A DNA stretch of 6,198 nt, taken from assembly GCA_927910985.1 (NCBI GenBank), contig CAKMOP010000105.1, forward strand, positions 1 to 6,198. The letters are read 5' to 3'. Positions 1-5,801 of the stretch are shown in pieces. The stretch's first letter is position 1. Each line of letters starts with the position of its first letter. The position numbers were made by a program, and so were the translations under genes. This stretch comes from an uncultured Porphyromonas sp. (GTDB taxonomy: Bacteria; Bacteroidota; Bacteroidia; Bacteroidales; Porphyromonadaceae). The notes beneath the pieces are model-generated. The model had not been told where the DNA came from, did not search any database, and saw only the letters and a list, made by a program, of their open reading frames with translations.

Positions 1-53
1 CCGAAGCCTTTTGTTAATGTTTGCTAATAAAAATAGATACTCGATAATTAAAG

Positions 54-84
54 ATGAATATGATGTTAAAAAAAGAGTTTGATT
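54..84 (+). other. Displaced signal-peptide start of the OmpA gene, with A7 frameshift tract
   Basis: ATG codons at 54, 60 and 63 open a frame reading MNMMLKK, the basic N-region expected of a signal peptide. It then runs out of frame with the OmpA body. Positions 68-74 are seven A residues followed by GAG. With six A residues the reading becomes MNMMLKKSLIAAVACLAL, an ideal n- and h-region joined directly to the OmpA frame. As written, the ATG 54 frame gives a 39-residue unrelated peptide ending at the TGA at 171-173. This is either a homopolymer error, a mutation or a slippage switch. Confidence 0.75.
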
Positions 85-1362
85 GCAGCAGTTGCTTGCC
101 TCGCACTGGCTCCAGCACTGCGCGCTCAGCAGACGACCGACTCCGTATATACGGTAGAGGTGAAGGATGCTGATAAGTATCGTGTAGAGACGAATCGCTT
201 CGGCGCTAACTGGTTTGTTGGTATCGGTGCCGGTGCACAGATGTACTTCGGCGACCACGACAAGCAGATGCGTCTCGGTGATCGCATTACGCCTAACTTC
301 GAAGCCTACTTTGGTAAGTGGTTCACTCCTGGTATCGGTGTTCGTATCGGTGCTAACGGCTATAAGATCAAGGGGCTTGCTGGCTGGGATAACCATAAGA
401 AGACCCAACCTAATGTAGGTAACTATGGCGGTTTCATCAAGGAACCTCGTCAGGTATATGCTGATCCTCTGCAGCACAAGGGGTATCCTCTGTATGAAAC
501 CGAAATGGATTACATCCACGGTCATGCAGACGTCCTCTTCAACCTCTCTCAGATGGTCTGTGGGTACAATGAAGATCGCGTCTACTCGCTGATCCCTTAT
601 GCAGGAGTTGGCTTCGCTGGTAGCTTGAATAAGGCTTCTCAGACGGGACGTCACTCGCATGAAGTAACGGCAAGCGTTGGTATTCTCAATCGCTTCCGTA
701 TCAATCGTGCATGGGATATCAACTTCGATGTTCGTGGTGCTTATGTAAGTGATCACTTCGACCAGGAAGATGGTGCTGTAGACCACATTACTGGTAATAT
801 CGTGTCTACCTCTGGTCGCTGGGGTGAAGGTCTTCTGACTGCTACCCTCGGTGTTAGCTACAATATCCCTCACCGTGGTTGGGATCGTAGCACGGTCACC
901 TCTATCCGCGTTAACGAAAATGTCCTCAATGATCTCCGTGGTCGTCTGAGTGATCTCGAAGGTCAGAATAGCGATCTCCGTCGTCAGCTCGAAGAAGCTC
1001 TTAATCGTCAGGTTACTCGTGAAAACGTTGCTTGCGGTATGCCTCTTCTCGTTACCTTCCGCATCGACCGTTGGGGGCTCTGCAACAAGGATCGTGTAAA
1101 CCTCGGCTTCCTGGCTGAAGCTCTGAAGGCTAATCCTAAGCTTGTTTACTCGATCTCTGGTTACGCCGACAAGGGTACGGGTAGCGTCAAGCGTAATATC
1201 TTCCTCGCTCGTAAGCGTGCTGAAGTTGTCTACAACTGCCTCGTCAAGGAATTCGGTGTCTCTGAATCTCAGCTGAAGAAGGATTCGCACGGTGGTGTTG
1301 GTAACATGTACTACAACGATCCACGTTGCAGCCGTTCCGTCCTCTCTAAGGTTGCAGAGTAA
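79..1362 (+). CDS. OmpA-family outer membrane protein (beta-barrel plus peptidoglycan-binding domain)
   Basis: Structural outer-membrane protein that tethers the outer membrane to peptidoglycan. Counting from the TTG at 79 (427 aa), residues 1-17 are the hydrophobic core and AxA-like cleavage region (LRA/QQ) of a signal peptide. Residues about 40-265 alternate aromatic and glycine-rich strands, as in an outer-membrane barrel. Residues 278-311 form a short coiled coil with leucine heptads. Residues 317-427 are an OmpA C-terminal domain with GYAD (361-364; Asp364 is the likely diaminopimelate ligand) and NxxLxxxRA (373-381, Arg380). Cysteines at 319, 335, 387 and 417 sit in the periplasmic domain, as in the disulfide-linked Pgm6/Pgm7 proteins of Porphyromonas gingivalis. 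The TTG start is probably not the real one: it leaves no positive N-region, and an in-frame stop lies at 67-69. The expected start is ATG 54, one base out of frame (see next entry). Codon use is strongly biased (CGT, GGT, CTC, AAC), which suggests high expression. Confidence 0.9.
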   Translation: MIAAVACLALAPALRAQQTTDSVYTVEVKDADKYRVETNRFGANWFVGIGAGAQMYFGDHDKQMRLGDRITPNFEAYFGKWFTPGIGVRIGANGYKIKGLAGWDNHKKTQPNVGNYGGFIKEPRQVYADPLQHKGYPLYETEMDYIHGHADVLFNLSQMVCGYNEDRVYSLIPYAGVGFAGSLNKASQTGRHSHEVTASVGILNRFRINRAWDINFDVRGAYVSDHFDQEDGAVDHITGNIVSTSGRWGEGLLTATLGVSYNIPHRGWDRSTVTSIRVNENVLNDLRGRLSDLEGQNSDLRRQLEEALNRQVTRENVACGMPLLVTFRIDRWGLCNKDRVNLGFLAEALKANPKLVYSISGYADKGTGSVKRNIFLARKRAEVVYNCLVKEFGVSESQLKKDSHGGVGNMYYNDPRCSRSVLSKVAE

Positions 1363-1379
1363 ACTAAGGTTTCTCGATT

Positions 1380-1410
1380 GATCTCTATGCTTTAATAGGC
1401 ATAGGAGATC
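1380..1410 (+). terminator. Stem-loop just after the OmpA gene, probable terminator
   Basis: Arms 1380-1390 (GATCTCTATGC) and 1399-1410 (GCATAGGAGATC) pair along their whole length with one bulged base, around an 8-base loop. The stem starts 17 bases after the OmpA stop codon. No T-run follows, so this is a terminator by position and structure rather than a canonical intrinsic one. Confidence 0.55.
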
Positions 1411-1417
1411 AGACCAT

Positions 1418-1479
1418 CAGGTGACCTCTCTCTATAGTTTGGGCTCTCTAAGGCTCCATACGTAGAGGGAGGTCACCTG
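1418..1479 (+). terminator. Long 17-bp inverted repeat between the OmpA gene and the polysaccharide operon
   Basis: Arms 1418-1434 (CAGGTGACCTCTCTCTA) and 1463-1479 (TAGAGGGAGGTCACCTG) are complementary at 16 of 17 positions, and the exception is a T-G wobble in RNA. The spacer is 28 bases. CTCTCTA recurs at 1444-1450 inside the spacer and could pair with the right arm instead, making a smaller alternative hairpin. No T-run follows. A second terminator for the OmpA gene is the simplest reading; an attenuator or leader structure for the downstream operon, or a protein-binding site, is possible. Confidence 0.5.
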
Positions 1480-1523
1480 CTTCTCTATCTGATGAGGGTT
1501 CATCCTCTTTATGTTGACGCAGA

Positions 1524-2393
1524 ATGAGACATGCTTACCTGATTTTGGCACATAATGAGCCTCTCCTGCTGTCGCTCTTGATCGAGCGTCTGGATGATGT
1601 GCGCAATGATATCTATATCCATTTTGATCGTAAGCTTTCTGTCCTTCCTCAGTTAACGACGCGTCATGCGGGGCTCCATATCATTGAGGATCGCGTAGAT
1701 GTGCGTTGGGCCGATGTGAGTATGATCGAAGCGGAGTACAAGCTCTTTCATGCTGTCATCAATTCGGGCGAAACTTATGCGCATCATCACCTGCTCTCAG
1801 GTGTCGATTTACCTCTAAAGACACAAGACTACATCCATTCGTTCTTTGATCAGCATCAAGGGATTGAATTTGTAGGCCTTCATCAGAATCCCATGACCTA
1901 TCGGGCAGATAAGTCGTTACATTACTTCCATCCTTTTGCTCGCTCTTTCCGAGGCAAGGGGATGTTCTTTTGGTGTAAGCGCTGTCTTCGCTATTTGGTA
2001 GTGGAAGCACAGATCTTGCTGTCACTTCGACGGAATAAGTCCATACCCTTTCGCAAGGGAGGTCAATGGGTCAGTATCACTCATGAGCTTATATGTTACC
2101 TCTTAGGGCAGGAAGAGCGGGCTTATGAGATTTTCCGCTCTACGTTTGGAGCAGATGAATATTTTATCCCTACGCTGATCGCTGGAACCCCCTTTATGAA
2201 TTGTCTCTATGACGGGACTGATGAAGCCCGAGGAGCAATGCGTTACATTAGCTGGAGGGGAGATAGCCAGCTGGTTGACTTTACAAAAGCAGATTTGCCG
2301 ATCTTACAGCAGACAGAATACCTTTTTGCGCGTAAATTTAACTCTCGTGATAAGGCGTTTCTTGATGAAATATTAGCTCTCTCGATACCTTGA
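1524..2393 (+). CDS. Core-2/I-branching-type beta-1,6-N-acetylglucosaminyltransferase family protein (GT14)
   Basis: Putative cytoplasmic glycosyltransferase of the GT14 'Branch' family, which transfers GlcNAc or xylose in beta linkage. At 289 aa it has the usual size of bacterial members. Visible family motifs in order: AYLILAHNEP (4-13), IYIHFDRK (30-37), the HHLLSGVDLPLK segment (88-99) that marks the family, FVGLH (116-120), KGGQWVSITHELI (178-190) and ADEYFIPTL (210-218), which carries the acidic residues expected in the active site. There is no signal peptide or obvious membrane helix. The ATG at 1524 is supported because family members begin almost immediately with the A-Y-L-I-x-A-H-N strand. 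It is the first gene of the operon after the intergenic stem-loops, and its TGA shares one base with the next start. The sugar and acceptor cannot be read from the sequence; a role in surface polysaccharide assembly is inferred from the neighbours. Confidence 0.88.
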   Translation: MRHAYLILAHNEPLLLSLLIERLDDVRNDIYIHFDRKLSVLPQLTTRHAGLHIIEDRVDVRWADVSMIEAEYKLFHAVINSGETYAHHHLLSGVDLPLKTQDYIHSFFDQHQGIEFVGLHQNPMTYRADKSLHYFHPFARSFRGKGMFFWCKRCLRYLVVEAQILLSLRRNKSIPFRKGGQWVSITHELICYLLGQEERAYEIFRSTFGADEYFIPTLIAGTPFMNCLYDGTDEARGAMRYISWRGDSQLVDFTKADLPILQQTEYLFARKFNSRDKAFLDEILALSIP

Positions 2394-3379
2394 TGCAGCC
2401 GCTTGTTTCCATCATTATACCCGTCTATAAAGCGGAGTATACGCTGCCTGCGTGTGTCGCCCAGCTCCGTGCACAGACCTATCGTCCGCTGCAGTTGATC
2501 TTCATAGATGACTGTAGTCCTGATGATGGGCTTGCGTATTTGAAGGAGCAGCAGGCATTTGTGACGGATGATGGGCTTGAGTTTACCCTCTTACATCATG
2601 AGAAAAATTGTGGCGTAGCCACAGCGCGTAATACGGGATTAGAGGCAGCCAAGGGGAAGTATATTTATTCGGTAGATGCCGATGACCTGGTGGCGTCTGA
2701 GGCTATAGAATCTTTGGTAGCAGCCGCCGAGCAGTGCGAGGCGGATGTGGTTGGCTGCGAGTACCTGTTGCAGCAGGGGACGAGTCACAGACATATTGTC
2801 CAGCCTTCCGTTGCATCGCCTCAAGAGGCCTTTGAGCAAATTTGCTATGGGCGAATGAAGTGGAATCTATGGCTCTTCCTGATACGTCGCAGTCTCATAG
2901 AGGAAGCGACTTCGCTTCGTTTCTTGCCTGGAGTCAATATGGGCGAAGACCTGATGTTTATGGGGAAGTTGCTTCATCGTGCTAAGCGAATAATGATGCT
3001 TCATAAGCCGCTCTACACCTATGTTCGCTCCGAGGGACAGATTACAAATTCATACCGACCAGAGCATTGGATGCAAGTAGAGGCGAATGTGCGTGAGCTC
3101 GAAGCCTCTCTTCGGAATGAATGCTCGCAGGACGTAGACAACTTGCTTCACTTCTTGAAGTTAAATCTCAAGCTCCCCCTGCTCCTGTCTGAGAGATCTT
3201 CTGATTATGCGGTATGGAGAACTATGTATGCAGAGAGCAATACCTATATCTTCCGTAATAAGCATTTGCCACTGCGCACTAAGCTCCTGCAGTATGCGGC
3301 TTTGCATAAGCAGTATTGGTTGCTCCGACTCTATCATAAGTTGGTGATGCAGTGGCTTTATCCTATTATTTATAAGTAG
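2393..3379 (+). CDS. Glycosyltransferase family 2 protein
   Basis: GT-A-fold inverting glycosyltransferase that would add one sugar from a nucleotide-sugar to a lipid-linked glycan at the cytoplasmic face of the membrane. From the ATG at 2393 it is 328 aa. The N-terminal strand VSIIIPVYKAE (5-15) is the family signature, followed by FIDDCSPDD (37-45), NCGVATARNTGLEAAKG (72-88), the metal-binding DADD (95-98) and GED (184-186) at the place of the catalytic base. Residues about 245-328 form a basic, helical C-terminal part that may touch the membrane. A TTG at 2390 would add one residue, but the ATG overlapping the preceding TGA (TGATG, 2391-2395) is preferred and suggests translational coupling. 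A tandem TAG TAG ends the gene, 12 bases before the polymerase gene. Donor and acceptor are not predictable. Confidence 0.92.
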   Translation: MQPLVSIIIPVYKAEYTLPACVAQLRAQTYRPLQLIFIDDCSPDDGLAYLKEQQAFVTDDGLEFTLLHHEKNCGVATARNTGLEAAKGKYIYSVDADDLVASEAIESLVAAAEQCEADVVGCEYLLQQGTSHRHIVQPSVASPQEAFEQICYGRMKWNLWLFLIRRSLIEEATSLRFLPGVNMGEDLMFMGKLLHRAKRIMMLHKPLYTYVRSEGQITNSYRPEHWMQVEANVRELEASLRNECSQDVDNLLHFLKLNLKLPLLLSERSSDYAVWRTMYAESNTYIFRNKHLPLRTKLLQYAALHKQYWLLRLYHKLVMQWLYPIIYK

Positions 3380-3391
3380 TAGCTGTTTGAT

Positions 3392-3826
3392 ATGTGGAAG
3401 TTTCTCCAGGTCCTTCTGATTGCAATCCTGCTCAATGGATCCTACTACTCATTTAATTTCGCCTTCTGGGTATCGGGACCAAACACCAAGATGATCCTTG
3501 CTGTGCTTGGTGTGCTGTGGTTTTTCTACGATTCTTTCCGGAAGCAGCGTGGGGTGATTGTCTCCGAAGTCTTTCTCTTCGGCGGAATATTTTCCATCAT
3601 CTATTCGCTCATTAATTTGGTTGCTGTAGAGGTCAATGACACCAATGACTATAGCTACGCCAACTATGTGATGACCTATGTAACGTGGATTTTCTCGGTT
3701 TATCCTGCTGTACGCTCAATGCGGATCGTCCACGGACGAGTTACGATCACGCTGCTTACTTATTATTTAGCAGGGATATCTGTCTTTCAGTGTATCACAG
3801 GCTTGTTAATGATAACTTCCCAGTAG
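3392..3826 (+). CDS. N-terminal fragment of the Wzy-like polymerase
   Basis: The open frame from the ATG at 3392 gives 144 aa with about five membrane helices (roughly residues 3-20, 33-47, 54-78, 90-107 and 118-140). The true sequence ends near residue 139; the last few residues before the TAG at 3824-3826 are out of frame. If the base order is correct, only this membrane fragment would be made from the normal start, and it would lack the large periplasmic loop region and the C-terminal half. Confidence 0.6.
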   Translation: MWKFLQVLLIAILLNGSYYSFNFAFWVSGPNTKMILAVLGVLWFFYDSFRKQRGVIVSEVFLFGGIFSIIYSLINLVAVEVNDTNDYSYANYVMTYVTWIFSVYPAVRSMRIVHGRVTITLLTYYLAGISVFQCITGLLMITSQ

Positions 3827-4008
3827 CACAAGAGCTGACAGATATGATTGTCTTTACAGCGCAAGATTTTTATGAGTCTATTGATAGAATGCGCTGTTTT
3901 AGTATTGCTCTTGACCCAGCAGGTGTGCGCTTTTCTCTGGTGCTGATCTTAATTGCTGCTACCATTGTATGGATAAAAGGTTCAGCAGAGCAAGAGCCGT
4001 TTTGATCC

Positions 4009-4671
4009 GTGCTATCATCTCCTATTTGCTTATTTTCTGGCATTGGGAATATGGTGGCTCGTACGACAAGTACAGGGATGGTTTTAGGCATAGTCCTGCT
4101 CTTTATCAAGAGTAATGTGATCGGTCTGAGAGTACGTACGCATATGGTGAAGACGATGTCTATCTTTGCTTCACTCCTTGTTATATTTGGGGGGCTGGGG
4201 GTTGCGCTCTATAATACCAGTGAATACTTCTATTCACAGTTTCACTTTGCTTTTGAAGGGTTCTTTAACCTCTTTGAGAAGGGGGAGTTTACTACTGGAT
4301 CCACTCAAGTCCTGCAGACGATGTGGCGTTGGCCCGAGGATACAAAATCCTGGATTATTGGTACAGGATTATATGGAGGCTATAAGTACGGTACGGATAT
4401 CGGCTATTGTCGTTTGATCCTTTATTCAGGACTTGTGGGCTTTACCACCTTTGCATTGAGTTTCGTCTACTACGCTTATTTCTTTGCTCGCAGGTATCCC
4501 CGCTATCTTTGGCTTTTCCTCTGCTTTTTGGCGATGACCTTTATAGTTTGGTCTAAGGTCTCGACGGATATTCTGCTCATCTACGCGTTCTTCTTCTGGT
4601 TTACGGCCGAGGAAAGTGATTACATCAATGGGGTATCTCCCGAAATACCCGAGCAAGAGCTATGCGCATAG
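4009..4671 (+). CDS. C-terminal fragment of the Wzy-like polymerase
   Basis: This 220-residue open frame begins at a GTG just after the TGA at 4003-4005; the first convincing family residues are GIGNMVARTTSTG from about 4039. It has hydrophobic segments near residues 22-34, 48-67, 139-160, 165-181 and 186-195. Between the second and third lies a polar loop containing GTGLYGGYKYGTDIGYCRLILYSG, which resembles the large periplasmic loop and the segment after it in Wzy and WaaL-like proteins. Independent translation from 4009 is unlikely because there is no start context; it is best read as the downstream half of the broken gene. Confidence 0.55.
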   Translation: MLSSPICLFSGIGNMVARTTSTGMVLGIVLLFIKSNVIGLRVRTHMVKTMSIFASLLVIFGGLGVALYNTSEYFYSQFHFAFEGFFNLFEKGEFTTGSTQVLQTMWRWPEDTKSWIIGTGLYGGYKYGTDIGYCRLILYSGLVGFTTFALSFVYYAYFFARRYPRYLWLFLCFLAMTFIVWSKVSTDILLIYAFFFWFTAEESDYINGVSPEIPEQELCA

Positions 4672-5801
4672 TCTATTGTATCCCTGCGACCTCTAACTCG
4701 GGAGGTATGGAGTGCGTCTTAGCTCGTAAGGTTAATTACCTGACCGAGCAGGGGCATGAACTCATTGTCATTACGACCGATCAGCGTGGCGCCTCTCCCT
4801 TCTTCCCTCTGAATGATGCGGTGCTGCAGTATGACTTAGGGATCAACTATGACGAGACCAATGGGAAGGGGATCTTGGCCAAGCTCCGCTCTTATCCCAC
4901 CAAGCATCGTCAGCATAAGCAACGGCTGAGTGCTCTTCTCAAAGAGCTACGTGCCGATATTGTCATTTCCATGTTTGGAGATGATGCGACACTCCTTCCG
5001 AAGATGAAGGATGGTAGTCGCAAGGTCTTAGAGTACCATTTCTCCAAGCTCAAGCGCCTGCAGTATGGGCGTCGTGGTCTGTGGCGTATGGTCGATCTTC
5101 TCCGCACGAAGCTCGATGAGCGTACGGTCAAGCACTACGATCGCTTTGTGGTCTTGACCGAAGAGGATGCTGGATATTGGGGAGAGTTACCTAATATCCA
5201 AGTCATCCCCAATCCGTTGCCCTTTGTTTCCTCGGAGACTTCTCCCTGCACTTCGCACAGAGTGTTAGCTGTCGGCCGCTATGACTTTCAGAAGAACTTC
5301 TCCAAGCTTATTGAGCTGTGGGGGAAGATCGCTCCGAAGTATCCGGACTGGCATCTTGATATTTATGGCGATGGTAGGCTAAGACGTGATTTAGAGCAAC
5401 AGGTGCAAGCCTTAGGTCTGTCGGATACGGTGCACTTAGCTCATCCCACCCATCAGATGCCCGAGGTCTACCGAGGAGCATCTATCTACGTGATGACTTC
5501 TCGCTACGAAGGTCTTCCGATGGTCTTGTTGGAGGCGCAGCATATGGGGCTTCCTATTGTCTCGTTTGCTTGTCCATGCGGACCACGAGATATCTTACAC
5601 TCAGGGGAAGATGGCTACCTTATTGAGCAGGGTGATGATGCGGCGTTCATCGAAGCGCTTTCTTCGCTGATCGATTCAGAGGCAGAGCGCATCCGTATGA
5701 GCGCGAATGCCCGTCAGGCTTCTTCTCGCTATGAAGTCGATGCCGTGATGGCGCTGTGGACGGATCTTTTTGCTTCGCTCAAGAAGGGCTCTAATGGATA
5801 A
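4662..5801 (+). CDS. Glycosyltransferase family 4 protein (GT-B fold, retaining)
   Basis: Probable retaining glycosyltransferase that extends the repeat unit at the cytoplasmic membrane face. It is 379 aa, a full-length GT4 with two Rossmann-like halves. The N-terminal acceptor half has the SNSGGMECVLARKVNYL glycine-rich entry (11-27) and VISMFGDDATLLPK (101-114). The linker VIPNPLPF (181-188) leads into the nucleotide-sugar half. That half has AVGRYDFQKNFSKLIELW (203-220) with the conserved Arg206 and Lys211 for the donor phosphates, IYGDG (234-238), and the E-x7-E pair Glu283/Glu291 within SRYEGLPMVLLEA. No signal peptide is seen. Its ATG overlaps the last ten bases of the polymerase frame, and its TAA overlaps the next gene by 8 bases, so it is almost certainly cotranscribed and translationally coupled. 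Homologues often act as galactosyl-, glucosyl- or GalNAc-transferases; the sugar here cannot be assigned. Confidence 0.93.
   Translation: MRIVYCIPATSNSGGMECVLARKVNYLTEQGHELIVITTDQRGASPFFPLNDAVLQYDLGINYDETNGKGILAKLRSYPTKHRQHKQRLSALLKELRADIVISMFGDDATLLPKMKDGSRKVLEYHFSKLKRLQYGRRGLWRMVDLLRTKLDERTVKHYDRFVVLTEEDAGYWGELPNIQVIPNPLPFVSSETSPCTSHRVLAVGRYDFQKNFSKLIELWGKIAPKYPDWHLDIYGDGRLRRDLEQQVQALGLSDTVHLAHPTHQMPEVYRGASIYVMTSRYEGLPMVLLEAQHMGLPIVSFACPCGPRDILHSGEDGYLIEQGDDAAFIEALSSLIDSEAERIRMSANARQASSRYEVDAVMALWTDLFASLKKGSNG

Larger units (their letters stand above)
1363..1523. other. Intergenic region between the OmpA gene and the polysaccharide operon
   Basis: This 161-bp gap is the only sizeable non-coding stretch and must hold both the end of the OmpA transcript and any promoter for the downstream operon. 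Besides the two stem-loops, a short hairpin GATGA/TCATC lies at 1491-1504. No exact Bacteroidota -7 element (TAnnTTTG) was found; TATAGTTTG at 1433-1441 has the right halves with three rather than two spacer bases. No Shine-Dalgarno precedes the ATG at 1524, as is usual in this phylum. Confidence 0.5.
3392..4671 (+). pseudogene. wzy: Wzy-like O-antigen/oligosaccharide polymerase, frame broken in this sequence
   Basis: Polytopic inner-membrane protein that would polymerise repeat units on the periplasmic side. Read across its frame breaks it is about 426 aa, normal for Wzy, with around ten to twelve hydrophobic helices. Three stretches are coding: 3392 to about 3808, about 3808 to 3990, and about 4039 to 4671. 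At 3803-3811 the frame must step back one base: restoring a single A joins the helix ending FQCITGLL to NDNFPVAQELTD without loss. The second stretch holds ALDPAGVRFSLVLILIA, typical of this family. Its frame hits TGA at 4003-4005, while the best hydrophobic reading from 3972 to 4037 is in a third frame (VLIRAIISYLLIF), returning to the original frame at GIGNMVARTTSTG. The gene overlaps the next by 10 bases. Assignment rests on topology, the GNMxxRTT motif and context. Either a true pseudogene or sequence errors. Confidence 0.72.

Noticed and set aside
1..53. End of an upstream gene or a defined promoter
   Set aside because: The AT-rich leader contains TTTG at 10-13 and 20-23, but no correctly spaced -33/-7 pair, and too little coding sequence remains to identify an upstream gene.
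79..81. TTG at 79 as the true start of the OmpA gene
   Set aside because: It removes the positively charged N-region of the signal peptide and has no supporting context, whereas ATG 54 supplies exactly the missing residues one base out of frame.
66..82. Programmed -1 ribosomal frameshift at the A-AAA-AAG-like run
   Set aside because: A -1 slip from the ATG 54 frame runs into TGA at 80-82. Joining to OmpA needs a +1 slip or loss of one A, so the dnaX-type mechanism does not fit.
88..100. Lipobox (AVAC) making the OmpA protein a lipoprotein
   Set aside because: The cysteine sits inside the hydrophobic core, and a normal signal peptidase I site (LRA/QQ) follows at the right distance; the family is not lipidated.
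1418..1479. Invertible promoter flanked by inverted repeats, as in Bacteroides capsule loci
   Set aside because: The 28-base spacer is far shorter than known invertible promoters, no exact -7 element lies inside, and no recombinase gene is in the window.
1759..2025. Minus-strand open frames here and at 2639-2839, 3870-4109, 4426-4656, 4910-5131 and 5676-5861
   Set aside because: All lie opposite well-recognised glycosyltransferase or polymerase genes and encode no recognisable domain.
4003..4005. TGA read as selenocysteine in the polymerase
   Set aside because: No SECIS-like hairpin was evident directly downstream, and the gene is broken at another place anyway; Wzy is not a selenoprotein.
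3685..4005. Independent 106-aa gene
   Set aside because: Its first 41 residues are an out-of-frame shadow of the polymerase helix region; only the part from about 3808 is genuine polymerase sequence.
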